From Symbiodinium natans (taxonomy: Eukaryota; Sar; Dinophyceae; Suessiales; Symbiodiniaceae), in the NCBI GenBank assembly GCA_905221605.1, contig CAJNDS010001569.1, positions 124,001 through 188,000 of the forward strand: 64,000 nucleotides of DNA. The letters run 5' to 3'. Both the position numbers and the translations under genes were made by a program. Shown in pieces: positions 20,158 to 32,337 of the stretch. How positions within the stretch are numbered: position 1 is the stretch's first letter; the number at the start of each line of letters is the position of its first letter. The notes beneath the pieces were generated by a model that was given only the letters and a program-made list of their open reading frames with translations, was not told where the DNA came from and searched no databases.

Positions 20158-23100
20158 GGTCCCTGGCCCGCGTTCCTGAGCGCCCGGCTGGCCCTGCTGA
20201 GGCGATCCTAACCTTCGGAGACTCTCTGACCCATGGCTGGACCGTGCAGGCGGAATCCCTGAAGACATGGGGGTTTAGGGTTTAGGGTTTGGGGTTCGGG
20301 GTTTAGGGTTTAGGGAGGTTTTGGGCTTCCACATCGGTGAGGATGATGGGGGTAAATATTCGTGTGAGTTTTGTCATGTCCCACAACATGCGAGCAACAA
20401 CGACAGCAAAACAACGCGCAGTCTCACGTTTGTAGCCTTAGAACATCTTCCGAATTTCCAGGAGCCCTAACCCCTTTTTTCCGAACCCCAAACCCCTTTC
20501 TTGAGCTCCTCCACGCTCAAGCCCTCAACCCCCAAGTCCTAAACTCAGAACCCCGAAGCCCAAACCTCAAAGGCCCCCCTTGGCTTTTGACCCTAAACCC
20601 TAAACCCTAAACCCTAAACCCTAAACCCTAAACCCTAAACCCTAAACCCTAAACCCTAAACCCTAAACCCTAAACCCTAAACCCCAAACCCTAAACCCCA
20701 AACCCCAAACCCTAAATCCTAAACCCTTGGCTTTTGGCAGGGCGGGCAGCCCAAACCTTATGGGGTGTACCTTTCACAGCTCCTGGGGCTGCCATCGGAG
20801 AACGTGGCCCCGCCCCCAGGTGTTTTTTTGTTTTTGTTTTTTTTGTTTTTGCTTTTTGAGGGTTTCGGGTTTTAGGGTTTCGGGGATTTAGGGTTTTAGG
20901 GTTTTTAGGGTTTTTCGGGATTTAGGGATTTAGGGTTTTTAGGGTTTTAGGGTTTTAGGGTTGCGGGTTCCGGGTTAGGGAATGTATTTGAAGTTGCTTA
21001 AGGCAATCTTTGGGGGTCTAGTTTGTCTTGTGGTGTGGGTTAAAGGCCTGAAGGTTTACGGGCCCTCTTCGCTGCTGACCCTGAAACCCTACATAAACAC
21101 CAAAAGCCCTAGACACAAAACCTAAACCTGAAACCCGAACCCCTCAACCACAACCCCCCCCCCCCCCCTAAACACTAAGCCCTAAGCCCTAAACCCCAAA
21201 CCCTGAACCCTAAACCCTAAACCCTGAACCCTAAACCCTAAACCCTCCTGTCGTATGGAATCCTGGTGCTGCCAACCTTGGGAGCTTCCATGTTTGTGCC
21301 AGCCATGGGCCCCCACCACCTGGCTGACCGCTACGTCGCCACCATCCTCGAAGTCGTCCAAGGGTTTAGGGTTTAGGCGTACGTGGCGGCACTTTTCACC
21401 AGGGCTCTCTCACAGGCAGTTGCTCCAGGGCACCCTGCCAGGGCGGCAATGTCCATGTTTCTGTGTCCAGGGTTTAGAGTTTAGGGTTTAGGGTTCAGGG
21501 GTCAGGGTTTAGGGTTCGGGTTTAGGGTGGAATGCTTCTTCGAGAATCTGGCTACTTCCTGGACCCCTCAACCCCTCACCCCTAAACCCTGAGCCAGGGA
21601 CCTGCGCCTGCCCTCAGGGGGTTGAAGGGAGGGCGCAAATTTCAATTTTCGGTTCAGGGTTTGGGGGGTTTCAGGATTTAGCGTTTATGGTTTTAGGCTT
21701 TTGAGGGATCAAGGGAAAATGGGGGGGGGGGTCTCTCGTTTAGGGTTTTGGACTTGAGGGTTTAGAGAGTCTCTAGCGTTCGGAGTTTTTTAGGGTTCCA
21801 GGGCTTCACGGTTTTTAGGGTGTCAGGGCTTTTAGGGTTTCAGGGTCAAGAGTTTCAGGGTTTAGGTTCAGGGCTTGAGGTTTGGGGATTGTGGCTTAAG
21901 ACCCGGGGTTTAGGGGAATGTGCTGGAGAGAAACTGCTTTCTTTTTGGTAGGTCTCGAGGGAAAAGAAGCGCTTGTTTTTGGTTTTAGGTTTGAGGGTTG
22001 AGGGTTTGACAAGGCCTTCGTCTTTCACCATGGACAAAACACGAACATGCTTTGCACAATAGGCTCACTATAGCAACCCCCCCCCCCCCCCAAAAAAAAA
22101 AAAAAAACATAGCAATCCCTATACGACCGTTGTAAGGAATAATAGTATTTTGGGGGGTTCTTAAGCAATTGAGCCCTGAAAGAAGTCTCCAGAAAGGAAA
22201 GGGGCCGCGCTAGACTATGCCTTCTGCAATGGGGTCCCTTTTGAAGAAAGTCCCCAAATTTAGGATTTAGGGTTTCGGGTTCCCGAAACCCCCAGACCCC
22301 AAACTGGAACCCCCCCCCCCCCCCCCCCCAAGAAACAAGAATAAGCCACGAAACCCCACGTGGCAGGGGTATTTTCGAAGAACCCTGAACCCCAAACAGC
22401 TGTAAGGGAACATGTGGACCTTGAACCCGAAAGCCTAACCCTTAACCCTGAACCCGAAACCCTAGCTGCAATCGGCAGGTTGCCGCTGGTGTGCCTGGAC
22501 AAAAGGCCCTGTCGTGAGGAATGTGGAAGAATTTGGGGCGGGAGGTCTTTTTTGTATTGGCAAGCTAGGGTTTGGGGTTCAGGGTTTAGGGTTTGGGGCG
22601 GCAGTACGTACCATGTGGAAATGGCGCCACGACACACCCAAGGTGTCGGGGGGGGGGGGGGGGGGGCGGCATGTCACGCGAAGCGCATAGTGGCATAGTT
22701 CCAGTGCAGTCCAACAATTTTCGTTGGTGCTAGGTTTCTTTCTCCCCCCTTTCCCCTCCCCGCTGTGAGCTTTCGCAGGCCGCCACCCAAACCATTGCCT
22801 TTCAGTTTGCAGGGCTGCCAGCCCTGAATTCCACCATGAACATGCTTCAAACCTTCACTTGGGGGCCAAGGCTGCCAGGGATCCCTGGAAGGGGTACACC
22901 CTAGAGAAGGGTGGGTACGGCCTTAGCAGGCCGGGTTGGAATTTCGGGTTTCGGGCCTCGAGTTCAGGGGCGCTCAGTTTTACGGGCTTCAAGTGGCTGT
23001 AAGTGTTTCGGGTCTAGGGCTCGGGGGCTTGGAGGGTTCAGATCTTTGGGATTTTTAGTTGTGTGTGGGGTTGGGGTGTTTTTTTTACCTGCTAGCTTTC

Positions 23101-26100
23101 GTAGGGAGTCAGGGAGTGAGGGATTCTTCTATTGCTAAAGACAACACTTACGGGACAAACACCCTAAACCTTCACGCCTCAGTTCTCCCATAAGCCCTAG
23201 AGACCCTGCACCCTAAGCCCTAAGCCCTAAGCCCTAAACCCTAAACCCGAAACTCAATGGTTTTGGGCTTTAAGGGGCCTCTGTCCCCTAGCCCTAAACC
23301 CTACGCCCTAAACCCTAAGCCCTAAACCCTAAACCCCAAACCCCAAACCCCAACCCCAAACCCCAAACCCCAAACCCCAAACCCCAAACCCTAAACCCTA
23401 AACCCTAAACCCTAAACCCTAAACCCTGAACCCTAAACCCTAAAAGGCCCTAAAGCAGCCCCGGAGGCCGCGGAGATGGCACCACGGCTGGCGTTGGAGC
23501 TCGCGCGCGGCTGCCACTTCGACGCTGGGGCAGCATTAGGGTTTAGGGTTTAGGGTTTAGGGTTTGGGGTTTGGGGTTTAGGGTTGAGGGTTGAGGGTTT
23601 AGGGGTGCGTAGGTAGAGTTTGGCACCCTAAGCCTTAAGCCCTAATGTTGACCTCGTTTTAATTCCCCCCCCCCCCCCCCCGTCTCAATTGATTGTTGTT
23701 TCCGGCCGCCCCGCCTATTGAGGGGGGGGGGGGCAGGGCTGTTCTTAAGAAACCTGACCAGCCTACACCCGTACCCTGAACCTACCTCACCTGGACCCTA
23801 AGCCCACCCTGAACCTTATCTGAGTCGGGATGTTGAACCCTACTCTCAGCTCGGGCCCTCGGAGTTCTCTTTGGCTTTCCTGTCCTCTGCTGTCCTCTAC
23901 TCTGCTCTCGTTTCTTGGCCGAATTCCATCAGGTTGTAGGGGGTTTTGGGGTTTAGTTAGGTTTTCGGGTTTCGTCACCTAATTAGATTACAGGTTCATT
24001 TGACCGGAGGCCATGGCAAAACGTGCAGCCTCTGGTGAGATCATCTCCGGGCAACAGGAGCGGGCGAGAAAGGTTCGCTCGAGGACCTTGACTCTGAAGC
24101 TCTCGCAGAGATAGAGTAGGTCAAGCTCAGTGGCAGCATGGGGGTCCGCCCTCGGTGCAGGTGGCAATCCTCTTGCCTCTCTTGTGACCTCTGGAAGGCT
24201 CAGAGGTACCACCTCCGCCAGCTCTGTGGCGAAGCCCCCCGACTGGGCGAAGTGATTTCTCCCTTTTTGGAAAAGGCTCTCTGCTGCAAGCGGATTCTCT
24301 GCTGCTTCGGGGTTGGTTTCAGGGCTCCAGGCTCTAGTTCAAGGCCCGGGCAATCGCTTCAGAAGGGAAATTCTCTATGGAACCCCCCCCCCCCCCCCCC
24401 AAAATGGGCCCTGGGCCGGGATTTCTTATTATTGAGGGTGGGTTCATAATTGAGTTCCGGGATCCGAATTATTTAATTACGAGGGGGTTTATAAAAAGCA
24501 GGTTAACATTAAGCCCTCAGCCCTCAGCCCTCAGCCCTCAGCCCTCAGCCCTCAGCCCTCAGCCCTCAGCCCTCAGCCCTCAGCCCTCAGCCCTCAGCCC
24601 TCAGCCCTCAGCCCTAAGCCCTAAGCCCAGCCCTAAGCCCTAAGCCCTAAGCCCTAAGCCCTAAGCCCTAAGCCCTAAGCCCTAAGCCCTAAGCCCTAAG
24701 CCCTAAGCCCTAAGCCCTAAGCCCTAAACCTTTGCCAAGCCCTAAACCTAAGCCCTAGACCCCAAACTCCTAAACCCTGCAAGGCTTGGTTTTCTAGGGT
24801 TGCAGGGTTTTGAACTGTTTTGGGTTTAGGGCTTCGGGTTTTTAGGGTTGAGGCCTACTTCCCCTAAAGCCTGAATTCCCGAGGCCTTCCAATCCTGAAG
24901 CCCTGAAGACCTAACCCTAAACCCTAAACTCTAACCCTAAACCCTAAACCCTAACCCCTAAACCCTAACCCCTAAGCCCTAAGCCCTAAGCCCTAAACCC
25001 TAAACCCTAAACCCTAAACCCTAAACCCCAGGATGGGCATGCAGCTGCAACGGCTGCGTCGATCGAAGAGAAGCTTCTCCAGCAGTACGGGAAGGACCTT
25101 GCGATCATTTGAGGATTTTTTTTTGGGGACGGGGGGGGGGGGGTATGAAGGGCTATGAAGGGCTTTGAGGGTTTACAAGGTTCAGGGTTCAGGGTTTAGG
25201 GTCTAGGGTTGATCAGTTGAGGTTCGGTTTTTTGCGGGTTGACATGCGGTGAGAGGATGTTGGTGCTGTTCAAGGTTGATGTAACTTGCAGCTTGGGGGG
25301 GCAGGAGGGGCCTTTGGGGGTTTGCAGCTTGGGGCGTTCATCTAAACCCTAAGCCCTAAACCATACCCATACCCTCCCTTCCCCAAATACTAGCAGGCAC
25401 CCCTTTTTCTTCACGCGAAGCCCTAAACCCTAAACCCTGCAGGGTTTGTGCCGGTCTTCTTCGTCACTGAGGGCACAAGTATACAGGGCTATAAGTGCCC
25501 CAAATAGAACTGCAACCACGTGTAGGTATAGTTATCCTATGTGCTGCTCGTGATCCTCCAAGCAGACGAACCCGTGTTTTTGACGAGGTGACAAACGCCA
25601 AACCCTGAGATCACTGCACTATGCTTGAACAGTGGCGAACCCGAGACTGATTTAATTCCAAGTGTGTATTGTGGGCAGTTTTGGGTTTAGGGTTTAGGGT
25701 TTAGGGTTGAGGGTTTAGGGTTTTAGGGTTTTAGGGTTTTAGGGTTTTAGGGTTTTAGAGTGTTAGGGTTTTAGGGTTTTAGGGTTTTAGGGTTTTAGGT
25801 TTTTAGGGTTTAGGGTTTTCAGGCTCCTGTATTAGCAGCTAGCGCCCCGAAAACTTGCAGACCTCATGGATGCCTTTTGTCACCGACGGCGAACTCGGCA
25901 TGTCGTCCCCCATGATCCAACAGCTTTGGTGCCGGCATTCCGCAGGATTTTCTGATGCCCAAAACTTTGTTGCCCCAAAGCCCAAACCCCAAACCCCAAA
26001 CCCCAAACCCCAAGCCCTAAACCCCGAACCCTAAATGGTTGCGCTATTCTTCTGATACGAAAGGAAGTCCGAGAACTAAAACTGGAACCGGTGGAAGGTA

Positions 26101-28490
26101 GCAGGTTAGCCTGATGCCCAGACAACTGCCAGGACTCAGTGCGCATGAACCAGGCGGCTTTCGGGAGTTTGTGTTTGGGGGTTCCTCCATACATGTATAG
26201 TAGGGGGTACTGTAACCCCTATTAGGTAGGGTTTAGGGCTTGGGCTTAGGGCTTAGGGCTTAGGGCTTAGGGCTTAGGGCTTAGGGCTTAGGGCTCAGGG
26301 TTTAGGGTTTAGGGTTTAGGGTTTAGGGTTTAGGGGGCTTAGGGTTTAGGGGTTTAGGGTTTAGGAGGGAACATCCCAATGTGTGCCACTGGGATCCTGG
26401 AGTGCCCTTGCCCATTTTCCTCGTGGCTTTTGCATCCTGGAGCTCCCCTTGGGTGCTGGGCTTAGGGTTTAGGGTTTAGGGTTTAGGGTTTAGGGTTTAG
26501 GGTTTAGGGTTTAGGGTTTAGGGTTTAGGGTTTAGGGTTTGGGGTTTAGGGTTTCGGGTTTAGGGTTTCGGGTCCAGGGTTTAGGGTTTAGGGTTTATGG
26601 ATAAGGGTGGAGGAGCTGCAGGTTCCAGGCCCGAGGGGCCTTCTTGCAAGAAGCTTCTCCGCACTCCTCAGAGGCCAGTTAGGCACCTCAGAAGCCAGAT
26701 CCCTCCTTGGAGGTTCGGGGTACTTATGAGCTAAATTATAACTGTACTTATCGCCCACTTATAAGCCCCTTAGGTGCCCTAATATGGTTATAAGTGCAGT
26801 CATAAGTTCAGTTATCATTGGTTACTAAGTACCACGAACCTCCAAGAAGTGGGACTTCAGCATGTCACACCCCAGTCCTTCCGGCCGCAGGGTGCAGGGG
26901 TTTATACTTTACAGAAGCCACGGCACCCTGAGCAGTTCGGGGCCTCTTTAGGACTTTTCAAGTTCAGGTTTTGAGTGTTTGGGGTTTGGGGGGTTCGGGC
27001 CTGAAATTAGGACTTACGGGCCTAAGATTCAGAGTTTTTGCGACTGGCAAGCGAACCACCACCACCACCCCCCGGCCCCCCCTCCCCAAGGGGGGTTTTC
27101 ATCCTAAACCCCAAACCCTAAACCCCTAACCCCTAAACCCTACCCCCTAAACCCTGAACCCTGAACCCGAAACCCTAAACCCTAAACCTTAAACCCTAAA
27201 CCCTAAACCCAAACCCCCCCCTCCCCTTTTTCAGAGGGGTTTCGGGGGGCTTGGGCAGGCAGTGAAGCGCCCCTGGGACGTCGTCGTGGTCCTGGGTGGA
27301 ACGAACGACGTGCGCACGGGATCCAGCTCCGAGGTGCCAGGGGAGCCCTAAACCCATGACCCTAAACCCTAAACCCTAAACCCTAAACCCTAAACCCTAA
27401 ACCCTGCTAAACCCTAAACCCTAAACCCTGCTAAGCCCCAAACCCTGAACCCTAAACCCTAAACCCTAAACCTCCTGAGCCCTAAACCCTGAAGCCGACC
27501 CCTGTTGAGAGTAGGAGGGTTGGGGATTTTCCAAGCTTGCACCCTCAACCCTAAAGCCGCAAAACCCTGAACGGTATGGTTCAGGGCCCAGCAGTGGCTT
27601 TGTTCCTCTTTCTTTTTTGTTTTTTTGGGGGGAGGTGGCTGGGGGTGGGGGGGGGTTAGGGTTTAGGGTTTAGGGCCCCTGCGGGGGTGGGGTGGTGGTT
27701 CGCTTGAAAGCCCCAAAGCCCTGAACCCCTAAGGCCCAATTTCAGCCCTAACCCCCCAAACCCCAAAATCCTAAACCCCAAACCCTAAACCCTAAGCCCT
27801 AAACTTAAAGCCTAAACCCTAAACCCTGGCCCTAAACCCTAAATCGGCTCGTCGACAATTGCTTAATCGGCCCCGAGTGCGAAGGCTGTGCTGAGAGACC
27901 TGTCAGCCACGGCCTCAGCACTAGCCCAGCGAACTGCTGAGGGTCCAGGGTTTAGGGTTAGGGTTTCGGGTTTAGGGACCTCCTTCTCAGCTTCATGCAA
28001 AGTATGCTCAAACCGACCTAGTCCATTTAGATAGGCCCCTGCCTCCCTAATGCTCGTAGAGTAGACACTAACTAAACCCAGAACCCAAAACCCAAACCCC
28101 AAACCCTAAACCCTCTGAAAGAATAATCCTACATAAGATCCTTAGGCCCTGCAGCCGTCAACTGAAGCCTCGCAGTACCCGAGCCCCAAAGCCCTAAACC
28201 CGCAAACCCTAATGCCTGAAACCCCTGAACCCGTAAATCCCGAAACCCTAAGTCCCAACCCCAAACCCCAAACCCCAAACCCTAAACCCGAAACCCTAAA
28301 CCCCAAACCCTAAACCCCAAATCCCGAGGTCTTGCACCAGCTTGCCCTTCGCTGCGGAGCGCATTGCGTGGTGGTGACTGTGCCCCCGTGTGGCGGGGGA
28401 CCTGGGTTCAAAGAGCCTCGCAGCCGGGCTGAGGGTTTTAGGGCCTTTGTTAGTGTGTATCTATATAATTATACGTAGGGTTCTATGGTA

Positions 28491-28529
<39 letters not shown>

Positions 28530-31500
28530 GTATATTATATTATATTACAGTATATTATTTTATATTATATTATTTTATATTATATGATATGATATGATAT
28601 GATATGATATGATATTATGTTATATTTTATTGTATTGTATTGTATTGTATTGTATTGTATTGTATTGTATTGTATTGTATTGTATTGTATTGTATTGTAT
28701 TGTATTGTATTGTATTGTATTGTATGTATGTATATAGCAATTTTTTGGGCTAGGGTATATACAAAAATGGAGGGTTTAGGGTTTTAGGGTGTGTATATAC
28801 ATATACATATGCATATATACACATATAGAGAGTCTAGGGTTTCAGGGAATAGGGTCTGGGTTAGGGTCCCCTGAGACCCTATATTTCCCCCCCCCTCCCC
28901 TCCGAACCACGAGAGTGATTGCATGATTCCACGTCGAAAACCCCTGAACCCTACCAAGCCATCATAAGCCTTCCTAAGCCCAACCAAACCCAACTCAACC
29001 CTGAGCCCCAAACCACGCTGCAGGTGAGCATGGGCGGAACGTTGCAGCTGCGCGGCAGGCGCAGATTGAGTTTAGGGTTTAGGGTTTAGGGTTTAGGGTT
29101 CAGGGTTTAGGGTTTAGGGTTAGGGTTTAGGGTTTAGGGCTTAGGGTTTAGGGTTTAGAGTTTAGGGTTTAGGGTTTAGGGTTTTGGGTTTTGGGTTTGA
29201 GGGGCTTGAGGAGCTAAGGAGCTTGAGGAGTGTGAGGAGCCTGCCGCGGCTAGGGCTTTGGCCTGTGCCGTAGGGGGCTTATGTTTCATGTTTTAGGTGT
29301 TTAGGGTTCAGGGTTTGGCTAAGCCCTAAACGCTAAACCCTAAACCCTAAACCCTAAACCCTAAACCCTAAACCCTAAACCCTAAACCCTAAACCCTAAA
29401 CCCTAAACCCTAAACCCTAAACCCCAAACCCTAAACCTTAAACCCTAAACCCGAAACCCCAGGGTCCCAGGCGCCCGAAGCCTGAGCCTTCCAGGCTCTC
29501 AACAAGGGCTTGCGAGTCGCAGCGTCCGGCCCCCGGAGTGGAGGTTTAGGGTTTAGGGTTTAGGGTTTAGGGTTTAGGGTTTAGGGTTTAGGGTTTAGGG
29601 TTTAGGGTTTAGGGTTTAGGGTTTAGGGTTTAGGGTTTAGGGGCTCAGGGGTGTATGGGCTCATGGGTTTATGGGGTTTAGGCTGGTATGTTCCCCCTTA
29701 TATAAACAGTCCTTAACAGGGATTATAATCCCCATTAAGTGTTAGTATAAGGGGGAACATCCCAAGGTTTATGGGGTTAGGGGTTTATGGGCTTCAGGGT
29801 CTAGGGGTTTAGTTTGTTCCCCGCCCTCGGTGTGGGGTTGTTAGACTTTAAACTCAACTCTTCTCCTCGCCCGGTCTACTCCCCGCTCATCCCTGAATTG
29901 CCCAACGCCAGAGTCCTGAAACTTCAGAGTGTCCCTGGAGTGCCCAACCCCTGGAGTGCCCAGCCTCAGAGTGTCCTTGGAGTGCCCAGCCCCAGAGTGT
30001 CCCTGGAGTGCACAACCCCAGAGTGTGCCTGAAGTGCCCAACCCCATAGTGTCCCTTGAGTGCCCAACCCCGGAGTATCTCTACCCAGAGAGGGTGGGAC
30101 TGTTCGAAGTAAAATAGTGTAGGGGGTTTAGGGGTTTAGGGGTTTAGGGGTTTAGGAGTTTAGGGGTTTAGGGGGTTTAGGGGTTTAGGGGTTTAGGGGT
30201 TTAGGGGTTTAGGGGTTTAGTTATTTTGTCTAAGGAGTTAGGGCTTACAGGGTTTAGGGTTTATGGGTTTCAGGGTTGAGGGTTTAGGGGTCTAAGGGTT
30301 TAGGGTTTGTGGGTTTCTGGTTTGGGGGTCTAGGGTTTAGGTTTGGGGCATCCAGAAATAAGGGTGTATGGGTTCAGGCGTTTAGGGTGGAGGGTTTGTG
30401 GGTTTAGGGTTGAAGGGTTTGTGTAGGGTTTGGGTGTCTTGAGTTTAAGGTTATGGGTTCAGGGAGCGGCGCTTCAGAGCTTTGGCATTTGGGTCGAATT
30501 AGGGCTCAGTGTTTTACCGTTCAGGGTCAAGCCTTTTGCTTAGGGTTCAGGACTTCTTGTGTAAGTTTCAGAGAGCGGGTAAGCCCTAAACCCTTAACCC
30601 TTAACCCTTAACCCTTTCCCCTTACCCCTTAAACCCTAAACCCTAAACCCTATACCCTAAACCCCTAAACCGTTAAACCTAAACCCTAAGCCCTAAGCCC
30701 TAAGCCCTAAACCCCAAACCCTAAAGGTTCCCAAACCGCATAAGACTCAGCAACAAAACGCGCCACGTACCGGCGCTTCCCCAAGTAGGGTGCCTCTAGT
30801 CTGCCCACTGAAGCTTTCTTCGCCAATAGTTGAACTTTAAACTTTTTGGGTTTCCTATTTAGTAGGAATAATAAAACAGTTTAACCTTTTTTCCCTTGGT
30901 TATTGGAGAAGTAAGGAAATGCCAGAATCCCTACTGGAGCCACTAACGCCGCTACCCTAAACCCCAAACCCCAAACCCCAAACCCCAAACCCCAAACCCC
31001 AAACCCCAAACCCCAAACCCCAAACCCCAAACCCCAAACCCTAAACCCTAAACCCTAAACCCTAAACCCCTCAGAAGCCGTGACGAGGCGAACGCCCACT
31101 TTGCACCTCGCAGACTTCGACGCCGCACCTTGCCTGGAATTCTGCGGGGCTTGCCGCAGGGTTGAGGGTGTAGGCCCTGTAGGCTTTGCATTCTGGACCC
31201 TAAACCCTAAAGCATAAACCCTAAAGCCTAAACCTTAAAAACCCTAAACCCTAAACCCTAAACCCTAAACCTTAAACCCTAAACCCTAACCCCTAACCCT
31301 GAACCCTTCTTGAATCAGGGGATTAAGGGGTTGTACCCCTAAAAACTCCCCTGAAAAAGCTCCTAGCATGGCACTTATACGACCTTAAGGATCTTGAAAA
31401 GGGTCCCCCCCCCAAAACCCAAGGATACAACCTCAAGCGTTCAAGCCTCCCGAAAATCTCTCTGTAACCCCCCCCCCCCCCCCGCCCCAATAGCCACATC

Positions 31501-31921
31501 ATAAACCCCATCAGACCCCCCCCCCCCCCCCCCACAACCCCCTGTCAGAACCTTGTTAATTATGAAGCCCTATCAGGCCCTACAACCCTTTGACTCTCCA
31601 GACCCTAAACCCTATACCCTAAACCCTAAACCCTAAACCCGAAACCCTAAGCCCTAAACACTGAAGCCCCGGAAGCCTCTCGCCCCTTAGGAGATGGCGC
31701 GGATGATGCCGGCACAGCGCGATGCGCTCTACTCGGGGGACATGCTTCACTTCAATGAGAGTGGCTACAGGCCAGGCCTGGGGCACCCAAAGACCCGTTT
31801 AGGGTTTAGGGTTTAGGTTTAGGGTTTAGGGTTTAGGGTTTAGGGTTTAGGGTTTAGGGTTTAGGGTTTAGGGCTAGGGTTTAGGGTCATCCTGCATGCT
31901 GCCGAGTGGCTGGTGAAGTGA
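20158..31921 (+). CDS. SGNH/GDSL-type hydrolase, eleven exons split by telomere-bounded introns
   Basis: Exons: 20158-20249, 20741-20819, 22479-22544, 23459-23540, 27237-27333, 28329-28434, 29024-29067, 29495-29543, 31075-31160, 31691-31770, 31885-31921 (TGA 31919-31921). They join in frame to about 270 residues. Family blocks appear in order: Ser block AILTFGDSLTHGW; Gly block NVEEFGAG; Asn block PWDVVVVLGGTND; then VVVTVPP; terminal DMLHFNESGYR with catalytic Asp and His. SGNH enzymes hydrolyse ester bonds in lipids or glycans; the substrate here is not predictable. Donors are GT except GC after exons 1 and 10 and probably GA after exon 7, whose edge is the least certain. Most introns start G-rich (TTTAGGG-type) and end C-rich (CCCTAAA-type). 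The initiator exon was not found. Length fits the family. Confidence 0.85.
21249..21468 (+). CDS. Exon-like islands inside SGNH intron 2
   Basis: Two pieces: LVLPTLGASMFVPAMGPHHL and on (21249-21362), and AALFTRALSQAVAPGHPARA (21377-21468). They are separated by only about 14 bases of telomere units and can be read as one coding stretch with a tiny telomeric insert. Same strand as the hydrolase but not part of its domain. Confidence 0.45.
22070..22172 (+). mobile_element. MITE-like family D
   Basis: Ends TTTTGGGGGGTTCTTAAGCA; the left end is a decayed inverse of it with a C/A run. The centre has the family words AATCCCTA and AAGGAATAA. It lies in SGNH intron 2. Confidence 0.6.
22813..22910 (+). 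CDS. Exon-like island inside SGNH intron 3
   Basis: After CAGTTTGCAG| it reads FHHEHASNLHLGAKAARDPW. Another frame is also open. Not needed for the hydrolase model. Confidence 0.35.
23988..24300 (-). CDS. Antisense terminal exon inside SGNH intron 4
   Basis: The minus strand is open for about 100 codons to TAA at 23988. It includes SLFQKGRNHFAQSGGFATEL and ELDLLYLCESFRVKVLERTF with codon use like the exons. The plus strand is partly open too. If real it is a gene nested antisense in an intron. Confidence 0.45.
24510..24727 (+). repeat. Adjacent CCCTCAG and CCCTAAG arrays
   Basis: About 14 copies of CCCTCAG switch abruptly to about 15 copies of CCCTAAG. Confidence 0.95.
25032..25107 (+). CDS. 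Exon-like island inside SGNH intron 4
   Basis: The CCCTAAA array ends CCCCAG|, then the frame ATAASIEEKLLQQYGKDLAI opens and reaches TGA. The helix-then-strand pattern resembles the stretch before an SGNH GxND block, but it does not fit the exon chain in phase. Could be a cassette or paralogue remnant. Confidence 0.42.
26705..26847 (+). mobile_element. MITE-like family B, full copy
   Basis: Left end CCTTGGAGGTTCGGGGTACT; right end is its near-perfect inverse (AGTACCACGAACCTCCAAG). The centre holds repeated TTATAA/CTTATAA words. It lies in SGNH intron 4. Confidence 0.8.
28490..28735 (+). repeat. AT-rich compound microsatellite
   Basis: TA run, TATTA-type units, GATAT units, then about 20 copies of TGTAT. 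It lies in the intron after SGNH exon 6. Confidence 0.95.
29684..29766 (+). mobile_element. MITE-like family A
   Basis: Starts ATGTTCCCCCTTATATAAAC and ends in the inverse (TTAGTATAAGGGGGAACAT), with CAGTCCTTAACAGGGAT inside. It lies in the intron after SGNH exon 8. Confidence 0.85.
29925..30078 (+). repeat. Minisatellite, unit about 26-28 bases
   Basis: Five to six imperfect copies of GAGTGTCCCTGGAGTGCCCA plus ACCCC. Open frames on both strands here are by-products of the repeat. Confidence 0.8.
30805..30928 (+). mobile_element. Possible single MITE-like element
   Basis: Weak inverted ends (TTCTTCGCCAATAG / TTATTGGAGAAG) around a TTCCTATTTAGTAGGAA hairpin. No second copy seen in the window. 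Confidence 0.4.
30955..31042 (+). repeat. CCCCAAA array
   Basis: About 12 copies of CCCCAAA, then CCCTAAA units, immediately before SGNH exon 9. A similar array lies at 23335-23390. Confidence 0.95.
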
Positions 31922-32299
31922 CGGGCAGCGCCAGTGCCTTGGGACCTCATTCTGGGACTGAAGGTTTTCGGGTCAAATTGGGGTTTAGGGTTTAGGGTTG
32001 AGGGTTTAGTTTAGGGTTTAGGGTTTACGGTTTGGGGTTTAGGGTTCAGGGTTCAGGGTTCAGGGCCCGATGCCTAAACCTCAAGAATCCCTAAATCCCT
32101 AACCCTGTCCCTGAACTTAAATCGAGAGTGCCCCAAAGCAAGTAAGTTAACACACAAGAGTAATGCAGGGGCTGGAGACTGGCTCGCCGCATGAGGGGGC
32201 TACATAGGATTCGTACATGGGGAAAGAAAGCCAAAAGCCGAAACCCTCAGCCTCCTCAAGCCTAAACCCTCAACCCTAACCTCCCCTCCTCCTTTGCAG

Positions 32300-32337
32300 G
32301 TTCCTTGCAGCCGTGGTGCAAAAGGCACTACCTGGGG
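32300..32337 (+). CDS. Possible alternative last exon for the SGNH gene
   Basis: CTCCTCCTTTGCAG| precedes FLAAVVQKALPG and then GGGG|GTTCAGGG. Entry phase equals that of 31885-31921, so exon 10 could join here instead, giving GYRFLAAVVQ in place of GYRVILHAAE. No early stop is present. Confidence 0.5.

Noticed and set aside
29841-30117. Genes on both strands at the GAGTGTCCCTGGAGTGCCCA minisatellite
   Set aside because: Frames arise from the minisatellite and lie within an SGNH intron.
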